Source: Epsilonproteobacteria bacterium UBA6211
Lineage (GTDB): Bacteria > Campylobacterota > Campylobacteria > Campylobacterales > Arcobacteraceae
Length of the DNA: 25,132 nt
Assembly: GCA_002421845.1 (NCBI GenBank)
Contig: DISL01000114.1
Span: forward strand, 1 to 25,132
Direction of reading: 5' to 3'
Part shown: in pieces, positions 1 to 8,806 of the stretch
How positions within the stretch are numbered: position 1 is the stretch's first letter
How the letters are laid out: every line of letters starts with the position of its first letter
Program-made: the position numbers and the translations under genes
The notes under the pieces: generated by a model
What the model was told of the DNA's origin: nothing
The model's input: the letters and a program-made list of their open reading frames with translations, nothing else
Databases searched by the model: none

Positions 1-673
1 CTATAGAGATAAGTTCTGCTTTTGCTGATTCTCTGTTTAGGTAGGAGAAGAAACTTAGTAAGCCATCTTTTAGTTTATTTAATCCACCGATAATAGAATT
101 TACAATGAGTGTTCCTAAAGCAATTAGTAATATAAGAGCAACTATACTAACTGTTACGATAGTAGTTTTTAAAGCACTTATGTCTGCATCTGCTTGTTCA
201 CTTTGGTCTCTTCTAAAGTCAGTTACTAAATCACCTACAGTTCTAGCATTTTCTACCATTACTTTTTCTTTATCATTCATTACATATTGACCGCTTTGAT
301 TTGAATATTGTTGTGCAAATTCTAAAAAGTCTTTTCTGTAAGCTTCGATAGATACTTTTATATCATTAACCATTTTGATATTTTTTTGATTTGTAAATCT
401 CTTTGCCAAATCATCCAATATTTTTATACTATCATCATACAATTCTTGATGTTCATCAAGGCTTTTTTGGTCTTTTCTGATAGTAAAATTCTTCTCTTGA
501 ATCCTCATATCATTAAATCTTCTAGCTACTTTATTTAAGTCATCTGCTTTTTCTAGCCTGTCTATAGTAGAATTTAATTCCGTGATAGTAGGTACACTTA
601 CCACACCTAAAGCCAAAATACCTAATGCTACGATTAGAAATATTTTTGTTCTCATTTTTAAGTTTTTCAACAT
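1..673 (-). CDS. Methyl-accepting chemotaxis protein, N-terminal part (3' end outside window)
   Basis: The first 224 codons of a transmembrane chemoreceptor are present; the signalling domain lies beyond the left edge. The ATG at 673 follows an AGGGGT ribosome site about 7 bases upstream. A second ATG at 655 is possible but has no such site. Residues 11-28 form the first membrane helix and residues 170-195 the second. The periplasmic part between them is helical with an EKNFTIRKD segment (residues 60-68), which recalls helical-bundle (4HB/HBM-type) ligand-binding domains. After the second helix comes GLLSFFSYLNRESAKAE, a juxtamembrane sequence I associate with chemoreceptors of Campylobacterota. 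The expected role is sensing a periplasmic ligand and controlling CheA through the missing cytoplasmic hairpin. The ligand cannot be inferred. The call rests on membrane topology and the juxtamembrane motif, because the diagnostic MCP signalling tip is not in the window. Confidence 0.85.
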   Translation of the reverse strand, partial: MLKNLKMRTKIFLIVALGILALGVVSVPTITELNSTIDRLEKADDLNKVARRFNDMRIQEKNFTIRKDQKSLDEHQELYDDSIKILDDLAKRFTNQKNIKMVNDIKVSIEAYRKDFLEFAQQYSNQSGQYVMNDKEKVMVENARTVGDLVTDFRRDQSEQADADISALKTTIVTVSIVALILLIALGTLIVNSIIGGLNKLKDGLLSFFSYLNRESAKAELISI

Positions 674-699
674 TTTTACACCCCTTTGTAATTTTTCTT

Positions 700-707
700 A
701 TTTTATA
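700..707 (-). promoter_or_regulatory. Candidate -10 box for the chemoreceptor gene
   Basis: On the minus strand the sequence reads TATAAAAT, about 27 bases ahead of the ATG at 673. No good -35 box is visible, which is common for sigma-70 promoters in Campylobacterota. No clear sigma-28 or sigma-54 site was seen. Confidence 0.35.
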
Positions 708-1075
708 ATTTATTATGAAAGATTATTTTTAGAATATATAATATATTTATAATAATTATAACTATATTATATTTACAAAAGTATAACCATATACTTATTA
801 AATTATAAATAATTCAAAGTTGCAATAATATATTATTTATCCTTAACTATAACTTAAAATAATATCCATAAATAATTAAAAGTAATTAATAATAATCAAT
901 GTTAAAGATAAATATACTAAAATATATTTAAAATGATGAGTATATATTTATTTATGAATACAATATAGTATATATCCGTAAGTATTATTAAATGAAGAAT
1001 AAAACATCACTATATAGTTATTTGTTAATATTTGAATAATATTATAAGTATGAAAAAATATGATTAGTTGTCATG
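708..1075. other. AT-rich spacer without a recognisable gene
   Basis: This stretch of about 370 bases lies upstream of the chemoreceptor gene and downstream of galU. Only roughly one base in seven is G or C. It is full of short A/T runs with stop codons in all frames; the longest start-led stretches I checked are about 15 codons. No RNA gene or repeat was recognised. It probably holds the upstream promoter region of the chemoreceptor gene. Confidence 0.6.
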
Positions 1076-1106
1076 AAAATCAAGGGTAATTATTTCCCTT
1101 GATTTT
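1076..1106. terminator. Hairpin terminator after galU
   Basis: A perfect 11-base inverted repeat is present: AAAATCAAGGG at 1076-1086 and CCCTTGATTTT at 1096-1106, with a 9-base loop. It sits 16 bases past the galU stop codon. The stem ends in A/T runs on both sides, so it can end transcription in either direction. No convergent gene lies immediately to its left. Confidence 0.8.
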
Positions 1107-1122
1107 TGTTGAGTAAAGAAGA

Positions 1123-1944
1123 TTATTTTGAATTATTATAAAAGTAGTTTGTAGCTTCGACAAAGCCATCTACGCTACCGCAGTCAAATCTTTTACCTTT
1201 GAATTTATAAGCTATTACGTTGCCCATTGATGCTTGAGTCATAAGTGCGTCAGTGATTTGTATCTCTCCACCTTTTCCAGGTTTTGTATCTCTGATAATA
1301 TCAAAAATATCAGGTGTTAGGATATATCTTCCTATGATAGCAAGATTTGTAGGAGCATCTTTTGGGTCAGGTTTTTCTATCATATTATGTACTCTATAGA
1401 TACCGTCTTCTATTTGTGTTCCGTCTATTATACCGTATTTTTTGGTTTCGCTTGGATTTACCTCTTCTATAGCTACTATAGAACATTTGTATTTGTCGTA
1501 TAGTTTCACCATTTGTGCTAGTACTCCGTCATCAGATCCGTTGTCACATAAATCATCAGCCAAAATAACGGCAAAAGGCTCATTTCCTATCAAAGGCTCA
1601 CCGGTCAATATAGCGTGTCCCAAGCCTTTCATCTGTATTTGTCTTGTATAGCTAAAAGTACATTTACTCATAACTTCTCTTATCCCGATAAGATAGTTTT
1701 CTTTATCCGTACCTTTGATTTGGTCTTCTATTTCGTAGTTTATATCAAAGTGGTCTTCTATGGCTTTTTTACTTCTTCCGGTAACTATTGCCATAGTACT
1801 CATCCCTGCATTCATAGCCTCTTCTACACCGTATTGCATAAGCGGTTTAGTAAGTATCGGTAACATCTCTTTTGGAACAGCTTTTGTAGCAGGTAAAAAT
1901 CTTGTCCCATAACCTGCTGCTGGGAATAAACACTTTTTAATCAA
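1123..1944 (-). CDS. galU: UTP-glucose-1-phosphate uridylyltransferase (GalU)
   Basis: This cytoplasmic enzyme makes UDP-glucose from UTP and glucose 1-phosphate, for surface polysaccharide and glycan synthesis. The 273-residue length is normal for bacterial GalU. The N terminus carries the nucleotidyltransferase signature FPAAGYGTRFLPATK followed by PKEMLP (residues 7-29). Further family features are AILTGEPLIGNEPFAVILADD, which contains the metal-binding Asp region, then EKPDP, and GKGGEIQITDA near residue 230. The start is TTG at 1944-1942, preceded by AGGAG with 6 bases of spacing; no in-frame ATG fits as well. A TATAAT box lies just upstream, directly after the stop of the dehydrogenase gene, so galU can be transcribed on its own. 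A strong hairpin follows the gene. Confidence 0.96.
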   Translation of the reverse strand: MIKKCLFPAAGYGTRFLPATKAVPKEMLPILTKPLMQYGVEEAMNAGMSTMAIVTGRSKKAIEDHFDINYEIEDQIKGTDKENYLIGIREVMSKCTFSYTRQIQMKGLGHAILTGEPLIGNEPFAVILADDLCDNGSDDGVLAQMVKLYDKYKCSIVAIEEVNPSETKKYGIIDGTQIEDGIYRVHNMIEKPDPKDAPTNLAIIGRYILTPDIFDIIRDTKPGKGGEIQITDALMTQASMGNVIAYKFKGKRFDCGSVDGFVEATNYFYNNSK

Positions 1945-1969
1945 AACACACTCCTGTTTAATTTTGCGA

Positions 1970-1975
1970 ATTATA
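1970..1975 (-). promoter_or_regulatory. Candidate -10 box for galU
   Basis: The minus strand reads TATAAT here, 26 bases ahead of the TTG start at 1944 and just past the stop codon of the upstream gene. The -35 region falls inside that gene and is weak. Confidence 0.5.
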
Positions 1976-1980
1976 TTATT

Positions 1981-3147
1981 TTATGGCTTTAAAAACATTT
2001 TATAAAAATTAGTAATTATCTTTTTGATAAGATATGCCATGTATCCTTTAAAAACTATTTTATCGTATAGCGTCCCTACTGCGTATTTACCTCCAAGGGC
2101 AATAAACATACCTCTCATTATAGGTTTTTTTACTATCGGTTGTTGATGTTTTTCTAGTCTGATGATATTTTTTGCCACTACGCTTCCGCTTTGTTCCGCA
2201 CTTTGAGCCGTAGGAGGTACAGGTAAATCACCGTCACGTATATCGGCAACATCACCTATTGCAAATACGCAAGACTCCCCTTTGATATTGTAATAATCAT
2301 CTATTATGTATTGATTATATCTGTTTAGTTCATATTCTTTATTACTTTTTATAGGTTCGGCTTTGATACCTCCCGTAAAAATCATAAAGTCGTATTGCAT
2401 TTTTTCACCGTCATTTAAAATAAGTTCGTTTGGAAAAACCTCTTTTATAAATGATTTTGTTTTGATATGAACACCTAGTGACTTTAGCCTTTTGACCGTA
2501 GCGTATATGATTTGTCTATCCATTCCAGGGAGGATACTTTCCGCTGCATCTATCAATGTGATATTAAATCCAAGACATCTAATCCCCAAACGTTTAAAAT
2601 CAGTTTGGATAATATACGCCATCTCTGAAGCTATTTCCACACCGCTAAGACCTGCACCGCCTATGATGATATTATAATCCTTTTGGTGTTCAAAAGCATT
2701 GTTTAATATATAGTCGTATATGGTGCTTTCAAATTTTTGTTTAAACCCCAAAGCCCTAAAAAGTGTTTTTACACCGTGTGAATTTTCCCTAAGACCTTTT
2801 ATAAAAGTAGGGAAATTAGTCCTAGCTCCGGTTGCAATGATAAGATAATCATAACTATAAAAATCACTTGCCGTATGTATAGTTTTGTGTTCGGCATCAA
2901 ATTCTAAAACTTTTTGTTTTATAAATCTGATATTTGACGACAGCTTATTTATATATGAGCCTATATCTATCGTAATATCAGATATATTTGACTTATTTGC
3001 TATGAAATCGTAAGCTTCCGTTTGGAGATAGTGAAAGCTTTTTTTGTCAAATACCAAAACTTCAAATTCTTCACGATTGTGAAACTCTTTTGCAGCGTGT
3101 AATCCGCCGTAACTAGCACCTATTATAATAACTCTTTTCTTGTCCAA
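1981..3147 (-). CDS. Type II NADH dehydrogenase-like FAD/NAD(P)-binding oxidoreductase
   Basis: This is a flavoprotein of the NDH-2 / pyridine nucleotide-disulfide oxidoreductase fold, 388 residues. Residues 6-15 (VIIIGASYGG) form the FAD dinucleotide fold. IIATGA at 103-108 is the second FAD contact. A second Rossmann motif, IIGGAGLSGVE, at 161-171 binds NAD(P)H. FAIGDVADI at 295-303 and PPTAQSAEQSG at 311-321 match the FAD-binding end of NDH-2 enzymes. The C-terminal tail (FKGYMAYLIKKIITNFYKMF) is hydrophobic and basic, as in membrane-bound NDH-2 proteins that pass electrons to quinone. The start is TTG at 3147, with AAGGA about 6 bases upstream. It lies 91 bases after uvrA on the same strand, across an inverted repeat, so co-transcription is uncertain. 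NADH:quinone activity is inferred; a sulfide:quinone-type role is less likely because no conserved Cys pair is seen. Confidence 0.85.
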   Translation of the reverse strand: MDKKRVIIIGASYGGLHAAKEFHNREEFEVLVFDKKSFHYLQTEAYDFIANKSNISDITIDIGSYINKLSSNIRFIKQKVLEFDAEHKTIHTASDFYSYDYLIIATGARTNFPTFIKGLRENSHGVKTLFRALGFKQKFESTIYDYILNNAFEHQKDYNIIIGGAGLSGVEIASEMAYIIQTDFKRLGIRCLGFNITLIDAAESILPGMDRQIIYATVKRLKSLGVHIKTKSFIKEVFPNELILNDGEKMQYDFMIFTGGIKAEPIKSNKEYELNRYNQYIIDDYYNIKGESCVFAIGDVADIRDGDLPVPPTAQSAEQSGSVVAKNIIRLEKHQQPIVKKPIMRGMFIALGGKYAVGTLYDKIVFKGYMAYLIKKIITNFYKMFLKP

Positions 3148-3161
3148 AAAAATCCTTTTTT

Positions 3162-3252
3162 AAGTTACTGAGACACTGAGGTACTTAGGTACTGAGTTTT
3201 TTAGTTCTTGATTTTTAGCTCAGTACCTTAGTTACTAATTACCTCAGTACTT
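3162..3252. repeat. Long imperfect inverted repeat between uvrA and the dehydrogenase gene
   Basis: The arms are 3162-3196 (35 bases) and 3219-3252 (34 bases), around a 22-base T-rich centre. The inner 13 bases pair best: CTTAGGTACTGAG at 3184-3196 against CTCAGTACCTTAG at 3219-3231, with one mismatch. The motif ACTGAG occurs three times in the left arm (3167, 3175, 3191) and twice inverted in the right arm (3219, 3243), so the arms are themselves built of short repeats. The right arm covers the uvrA stop and its last four codons. On the minus strand this is the likely end of the uvrA transcript, or an attenuator before the dehydrogenase gene. It may also be a copy of a dispersed palindromic repeat. 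Confidence 0.75.
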
Positions 3253-6058
3253 CCTTTGCTAAATACTCGCCCGTATAACTTCCCGTTTCTTTATAACTAT
3301 TTGCCACTTCAAGAGGTGTACCTTCGGCAATTATTTTACCACCTTTGCTTCCGCCCTCAGGTCCCATATCTATGATATAGTCTGCATTTTTTATTACGTC
3401 AAGATTGTGTTCTATGACTATTACACTATTGCCTAGTTCTACTAGATTATGCAATACTCCCGTTAGTTTATCGACATCCGCAAAATGAAGTCCGGTAGTC
3501 GGCTCATCAAGTACATAAAGGGTATTTCCCGTATCTTTTTTGCTTAGTTCTTTGGATAATTTTATCCTTTGTGCTTCCCCACCGCTTAGGGTAACCGCAT
3601 TTTGTCCAAGAGTGATGTATCCTAGTCCCACATCCATAAGGGTTTGAAGTTTTGCACTTATTTTTGGGACTTTTGCAAAAAACTCCAAAGCTTCACTTAC
3701 ACTCATATCAAGTACATCTGCTATACTTTTACCTCTGTATAAAATCTCCAATGTTTGTGCGTTGTAACGTTTACCTTTACAATCATCACATTTGACCATA
3801 ATATCCGGTAAAAAGTGCATCTCTATTTTGATTTCACCTTCACCTTGACATTTTTCACATCTCCCGCCTTTGACGTTGAAACTAAAACGACTTACTGTAT
3901 ATCCTCTGATACTTGCCTCTTTTGTTTTTGTAAATATATCTCTTATTTCATCCATAAGCCCCGTATATGTAGCAGGGTTACTTCTAGGTGTTCTTCCTAT
4001 AGGTGATTGGTCTAGATATATGACTTTGTCAAGACTATCGAGACCCTCTATTGTTACACCGTCAATTTTCTTTATCTTTCGTGCATGGTTTAAAAGTTCC
4101 TTTGCCACTGGAAGAAGAGTTTGAAGGATTAATGAGCTTTTACCGCTACCGCTAACCCCTGTAATTGCAACAAGATTTTTCAAAGGAATTTTGACCGATA
4201 AATCTTGGATATTATTGATAGTTACATCTTGTATCTCTATATACTCATTTTGAGGGCGATTATGTGGATAGTGTACATCTTTTTTACCGCTTAGATAAAG
4301 TGCAGTCAAGGTTTTGGCTTTTTGCATAGCTTTCAAGTCACCGCTAAATACTACTTCTCCACCGAATTTTCCTGCATTTGGTCCAATATCTACTATAAAA
4401 TCTGCACTATTTATGGTCTCTTTATCGTGTTCAACCACTATGACAGTATTTCCTTTTTCTTGCAATGCTTTTAGTGTACGGATTAGTTTTGCAGTATCTC
4501 TTTCGTGTAGCCCTATGGAAGGCTCATCTAGTACGTACATTACACCGGTGAGTCCGCTTCCTATTTGAGAAGCTACCCTTATTCTTTGTGCCTCTCCACC
4601 GCTTATTGTTCTAGCATCTCTTTTGAGTGTCAAATAGCCCAAACCTACGTCATATAAGAAGTAAATTCTTTCTCTTATCTCTTTTAGAATAGGTGTTGAA
4701 ATCATTTGATTTTTTGGGCTTAGATACGCAAAATTTGAATGGTCGTCAAAGAAACTGTAAACATCTTCAATAGGCATACTGATAATATCGGCAATACCTT
4801 TATTTGCCACTTTAACGGCAAGGCTTGATGCTTTTAGTCTATTTCCGCCGCAAGTATCACATACTTTTTCGGTCATATATTCGCCTATCTCTTTTTCCTC
4901 TTTTATCATATTGTATGCTATTTTTACGATACCTTCCCAAGGACGGCTTAGTTTGTGACGTTTCCAAGTAAAATCGGCACTTTCAACGCTTCCGTGTAAT
5001 ATCGCCTTTTTTTCATGGTCTTCCAAGTCTCTAAAAGTTTTTTTTGTATCTATACCGGCACCGTCGCAAAAAGCTTTGAGCATTTTGAAATAATAGCCCT
5101 TATTGAAGCCGTAGATTATCTTGATAGCACCTTCATCTATGCTCAAATCTTCGTTTATGATTTTTTTCATATCAAGGGCATATCTTATACCAAGACCGTC
5201 ACAGCTAGGACAAGCACCTTTTGGTGAATTGAAAGAAAAACTAAGCGGTTCTAACGGTTCAAAAGATACTTTACAATCAAAACACGCCATATGCTCGCTA
5301 TAGTGGATATGTCCTGATTCAAGTCCAAGTTCTTCATAATTGCTTATTTCGACTTCAAGTTCGCCAAAACTCTCTTTTAGCCCTTTTTCTACGTCTGTTG
5401 CTATCCTCTCACGGTTTTCGTCTCTTACTACGACCCTATCTATAACTATTTTAATAGAGTGCTTTTTGGTTTTACTCAAATCTATCTCTTCATCAAGTCT
5501 TACCATTACACCGTCAACCATAGCTCTTACGTACCCTTTTTGACGTACTCCGTCAAGCAAGTCGGAAAAAGAACCTTTTTTTTCGTTTACAAGCGGTGCA
5601 AGGATTACTATTTTTGCCTCTTCCGGAAGAGATAAAACTTGTTCTATAATATCGCTTGATGACATTTTAGAAATAGGTTTTCCACACAAATGGCAGTGTT
5701 GGGAGCCTATTCTAGCATATAAAAGTCTTAGGTAATCATATATTTCAGTGATTGTTCCTACCGTAGAACGTGGATTTTTGCTTGTTGTTTTTTGATCTAT
5801 TGCAATAGCCGGAGTAAGCCCTTCGATACGCTCAACATCAGGTTTTCCTACACGGTCCAAAAACTGTCTTGCATAGGCTGAAAGGGATTCTATATATCTT
5901 CTTTGACCCTCTGCATAAAGTGTATCAAAGGCTAGTGTAGATTTACCGCTACCGCTTAGTCCTGTAAAAACTACTAATTTATTTTTCGGTATTTCAAGAT
6001 TGATATTTTTTAAGTTGTTTTCTTTTGCACCGAAAATCTTTATAGAGTCATTTGCCAT
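3239..6058 (-). CDS. uvrA: Excinuclease ABC subunit A (UvrA)
   Basis: This is the damage-recognition ATPase of nucleotide excision repair, which works with UvrB to find lesions. Its 939 residues are the usual length. It has two ABC ATPase halves: Walker A GLSGSGKS at 33-40 and GVSGSGKS at 634-641, signature SGGEAQR at 486-492 and 825-831, and Walker B regions VLDEPSIGLH and VLDEPTTGLH. Zinc modules are visible as C259xxC262 with C283xxC286, and C734xxC737 with C757xxC760. A further CHLC is at 122-125 and CDTC at 400-403. The ATG start at 6058 has AGGA about 10 bases upstream, and TATAAT lies at 6096-6091. The final residues (EVLR) are encoded inside the inverted repeat, so the very C terminus may differ from relatives. 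Confidence 0.98.
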   Translation of the reverse strand: MANDSIKIFGAKENNLKNINLEIPKNKLVVFTGLSGSGKSTLAFDTLYAEGQRRYIESLSAYARQFLDRVGKPDVERIEGLTPAIAIDQKTTSKNPRSTVGTITEIYDYLRLLYARIGSQHCHLCGKPISKMSSSDIIEQVLSLPEEAKIVILAPLVNEKKGSFSDLLDGVRQKGYVRAMVDGVMVRLDEEIDLSKTKKHSIKIVIDRVVVRDENRERIATDVEKGLKESFGELEVEISNYEELGLESGHIHYSEHMACFDCKVSFEPLEPLSFSFNSPKGACPSCDGLGIRYALDMKKIINEDLSIDEGAIKIIYGFNKGYYFKMLKAFCDGAGIDTKKTFRDLEDHEKKAILHGSVESADFTWKRHKLSRPWEGIVKIAYNMIKEEKEIGEYMTEKVCDTCGGNRLKASSLAVKVANKGIADIISMPIEDVYSFFDDHSNFAYLSPKNQMISTPILKEIRERIYFLYDVGLGYLTLKRDARTISGGEAQRIRVASQIGSGLTGVMYVLDEPSIGLHERDTAKLIRTLKALQEKGNTVIVVEHDKETINSADFIVDIGPNAGKFGGEVVFSGDLKAMQKAKTLTALYLSGKKDVHYPHNRPQNEYIEIQDVTINNIQDLSVKIPLKNLVAITGVSGSGKSSLILQTLLPVAKELLNHARKIKKIDGVTIEGLDSLDKVIYLDQSPIGRTPRSNPATYTGLMDEIRDIFTKTKEASIRGYTVSRFSFNVKGGRCEKCQGEGEIKIEMHFLPDIMVKCDDCKGKRYNAQTLEILYRGKSIADVLDMSVSEALEFFAKVPKISAKLQTLMDVGLGYITLGQNAVTLSGGEAQRIKLSKELSKKDTGNTLYVLDEPTTGLHFADVDKLTGVLHNLVELGNSVIVIEHNLDVIKNADYIIDMGPEGGSKGGKIIAEGTPLEVANSYKETGSYTGEYLAKEVLR

Positions 6059-6090
6059 TTTATGATATTCCTGTATTAAAAATAGCGGAT

Positions 6091-6096
6091 ATTATA
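6091..6096 (-). promoter_or_regulatory. Candidate -10 box for uvrA
   Basis: The minus strand reads GGGTATAATATCC, with TATAAT at 6096-6091, 32 bases ahead of the ATG. The -35 region is weak. No SOS-type operator was recognised. Confidence 0.5.
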
Positions 6097-6145
6097 CCCA
6101 ATAGGAGTTTAAAAGAGTAATGGTAACAATTTAATAGTCAAATAA

Positions 6146-6151
6146 TATAAT
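6146..6151 (+). promoter_or_regulatory. Candidate -10 box for the heme/GGDEF-EAL gene
   Basis: TATAAT on the plus strand, giving a leader of about 90 bases. A second, weaker candidate (TATTAT) is at 6200-6205. The two cannot be told apart by eye. Confidence 0.3.
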
Positions 6152-6247
6152 CAAGATTTAATTTAAGCTAAAAATTAGTTTTTTTAATAAAAGTTTAGGT
6201 ATTATAGGAGAATAGTTTGCCTTTAATAGACTTTAGTAAGGTTTAAT

Positions 6248-8806
6248 ATGTTTAGACTTAATATTACCAAACAACTTTTCTGGTTTGTTTCTTCGTTTAT
6301 AATTCTTTCTCATCTTTTAGTAACTACTTATCTTTATAAACAAACTCAAGATTTGATTGAATTAAGGGCTTATTCTCGGGCTACTAGTTTGGAAAGCTAT
6401 TTTTTATCAATGCGATATGTTTATCATCAACAGTTTTTAAATAGCGGTTTTGAAATAGATGATAAAACAGTAGGTTTTTTACCTGCTCATGCTTCTACTC
6501 TTATAAGCGATGTATTTTCAAAAAAAGTTAAAGACGGCATTTCAATGAGAAACGTGAGTGATAATGCAAGAAATCCGAAAAATGCCGCTGATACTTTTGA
6601 AAACAGTGCAATGGAGTATTTTAGACAAAATCCTGAAGCTAAATATACAATGCAGATAATAAAACAAAATAATGAAGAAGTATTTTTTTATGCGGCACCA
6701 ATCAAAATTGAGGCTTATTGTATATCGTGTCACGGCAAAAAAGAGGAGGTATTACCTTTTATTGCAAGTAAATATGAAGCTGCTTTTGGATATGAAGTAG
6801 GGGATGTTAGAGGTATTACAAGTATAAAAATCCCTAAAAAAACAATTAATGATGCAACTATGGAAATTTTTTGGCGTAATACTATGTTTAGCTGGGCAGT
6901 AATGATGCTATTACTTACCGCAATATATTATGTTATAAGAGAACTAACCATTAAAGATGTACAAGCAAAAGAGATGTTGCAATCTGAAGTAAATAAAAAA
7001 ACGGCAGATTTACGGATATCTAATGAAAAACAAAAACAACTATTTTCAGTGCTTAGAACGGTAGCAGATTGTAATCAGATTCTAATCACGACCTCTTCTA
7101 TAGATGAACTAATAGAAAAAACCGCAAATTCAATGTATCTAAATAAGGCTTTTAGCGGTGTCAAAATCATGATTGAAGAAAATGGAGAATTGGTAGTCAA
7201 GGCTTCTTTAGGGCTTGATGAGGAATTAGACGTGTATCCTCTTGAACGTAAAGTGTATGAGAGTAATCAAGAGTTATTTATGGATAGCTTTGATGATAAC
7301 GTGCCTCAGCAATGTTTAAATAAAATTAAAAAATACAATATTAAAGAAGTTTATATGATACCGTTGGTAAAAGATAGTTTTGCCAAGGAGGCATTGGGTG
7401 TATTGACCGTTTGTAGTACATTGACAGACGGTTTATCCCATGAAGAGGCTGCTATGGTAAAAGAATTAGCCGGTGATATGGGTTTTGCAATAAACTCATT
7501 TATGCAAAAAGAGTTAATTAAAAAATTATCGTACTATGATACACTAACAAACCTACCAAATAGAAGATTTTTATTGCAACAATTAGAAAAGTCTATACAT
7601 AATAGTGCTATTTCAAAACAGTACGGTGCTGTTATGCATATTAATTTTGACGATTTTAAAAATATAAATAATATAAAAGGACTTAGTGCAGGAGATAAAA
7701 TACTACAAGAGATGTCTCAACGTTTGTTAAATACTATACATCATAATGAGATGGTTTTTAGAATAAGCGGTGATGAATTTATAGTGTTATTAGAGAATAT
7801 CGGAACAAAATCTAATGGTGCATTAGTTGAAGCACAAAACATATCTATGGAGATTTTGGGTGTTGTAAAAGAACCTTTTGTTGTAGATAATCAGAATTTC
7901 TATATGACTTTAGGAATAGGTGTAGTTTTATTTAAAGAATATACCGATTCAGTTGAAAGTATATTAAACAATGTAGAGAGTGCTATGCATATAGCAAAAA
8001 AAAGCGGTAAAAATTCAATAAGTTTTTATGATTCCAAATTACAAGAGGTTGCAATTTCTAGATCTATTATGATGCAAAATTTGAAAAATGCTATCGTAAA
8101 TAATGAATTCTTCATAGTATATCAAAAACAAGTCAACATAAATAAAGAAATAGTAGGTGTAGAGGTACTTGTACGATGGCAACATGCTACGTTAGGTATA
8201 GTTTCTCCGGCTACTTTTATTCCTATTGCCGAAGAATCAGGGTTTATTTTGGAATTAGGGGATTGGATATTTAGACAATCTATTCAAGAATTAGTTAAGT
8301 GGCAAGGTGATAATGTTAGAAAAGATTGGAGAATGTCTATTAATATAAGTCCTTTACAGTTTAAAAATAACAGTTTTGTCGATACTTTGGTAAAATTGGT
8401 TAATGATAACAATATTAACCCTAATAAAATTAGATTGGAACTTACTGAAGGTATTTTAGTTGATGATGCGTTAAATGTTTTATCGAAAATAAATGAGTTA
8501 AAAGAGTTTGGTTTTAGTATTTCAATCGATGATTTTGGTACAGGTTATTCTAGTTTGGCATATTTGAAAAATTTACCTATTGATGAGCTAAAAATAGATC
8601 AATCATTCGTGGCTAATTTACATATGGACGAGGCAGATCAAACTATAGTAAAAACTATTATATCTATGGGTGAAGCGTTTGGGCTTGATATTTTGGCTGA
8701 AGGTGTTGAGACAAAAGAACAATTTGAGATACTCAAACTTATGGGATGTAAGTATTTTCAAGGTTTCTTATTCGCAAAACCTAAATCTGCGTTGGAGTTG
8801 GTATGA
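6248..8806 (+). CDS. Membrane sensor with heme-type Tll0287-like domain, GAF, GGDEF and EAL domains
   Basis: This 852-residue protein probably turns a periplasmic redox or ligand signal into a change in cyclic di-GMP. Residues 9-29 form membrane helix 1 and 212-231 helix 2. The periplasmic part between them matches the Tll0287-like (DUF3365) type and holds one c-type heme motif, C158-I-S-C161-H162. A coiled linker leads into a GAF-like domain (about 270-415), then GGDEF (about 425-595) and EAL (about 605-850). The GGDEF motif reads SGDEF (507-511). The usual first metal Asp appears to be Asn466 (NFDDFK), and no RxxD inhibition site is visible, so cyclase activity is doubtful. The EAL domain reads EVL (639-641) and keeps N699, E731, D761/D762, K782, E818 and Q838, so it is probably an active phosphodiesterase. 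The ATG follows TAAGG with 7 bases of spacing. The stop overlaps the next start by 4 bases (ATGA), so the two are translated together. Confidence 0.9.
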   Translation: MFRLNITKQLFWFVSSFIILSHLLVTTYLYKQTQDLIELRAYSRATSLESYFLSMRYVYHQQFLNSGFEIDDKTVGFLPAHASTLISDVFSKKVKDGISMRNVSDNARNPKNAADTFENSAMEYFRQNPEAKYTMQIIKQNNEEVFFYAAPIKIEAYCISCHGKKEEVLPFIASKYEAAFGYEVGDVRGITSIKIPKKTINDATMEIFWRNTMFSWAVMMLLLTAIYYVIRELTIKDVQAKEMLQSEVNKKTADLRISNEKQKQLFSVLRTVADCNQILITTSSIDELIEKTANSMYLNKAFSGVKIMIEENGELVVKASLGLDEELDVYPLERKVYESNQELFMDSFDDNVPQQCLNKIKKYNIKEVYMIPLVKDSFAKEALGVLTVCSTLTDGLSHEEAAMVKELAGDMGFAINSFMQKELIKKLSYYDTLTNLPNRRFLLQQLEKSIHNSAISKQYGAVMHINFDDFKNINNIKGLSAGDKILQEMSQRLLNTIHHNEMVFRISGDEFIVLLENIGTKSNGALVEAQNISMEILGVVKEPFVVDNQNFYMTLGIGVVLFKEYTDSVESILNNVESAMHIAKKSGKNSISFYDSKLQEVAISRSIMMQNLKNAIVNNEFFIVYQKQVNINKEIVGVEVLVRWQHATLGIVSPATFIPIAEESGFILELGDWIFRQSIQELVKWQGDNVRKDWRMSINISPLQFKNNSFVDTLVKLVNDNNINPNKIRLELTEGILVDDALNVLSKINELKEFGFSISIDDFGTGYSSLAYLKNLPIDELKIDQSFVANLHMDEADQTIVKTIISMGEAFGLDILAEGVETKEQFEILKLMGCKYFQGFLFAKPKSALELV

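Noticed and set aside
105..290. Plus-strand open frame inside the chemoreceptor gene
   Set aside because: It is antisense to a clear chemoreceptor reading frame, and its hydrophobic look is the complement of the second membrane helix.
3162..3252. CRISPR array
   Set aside because: The repeated units are 6-9 bases long with no regular spacers; the arrangement is palindromic, not a direct-repeat array.
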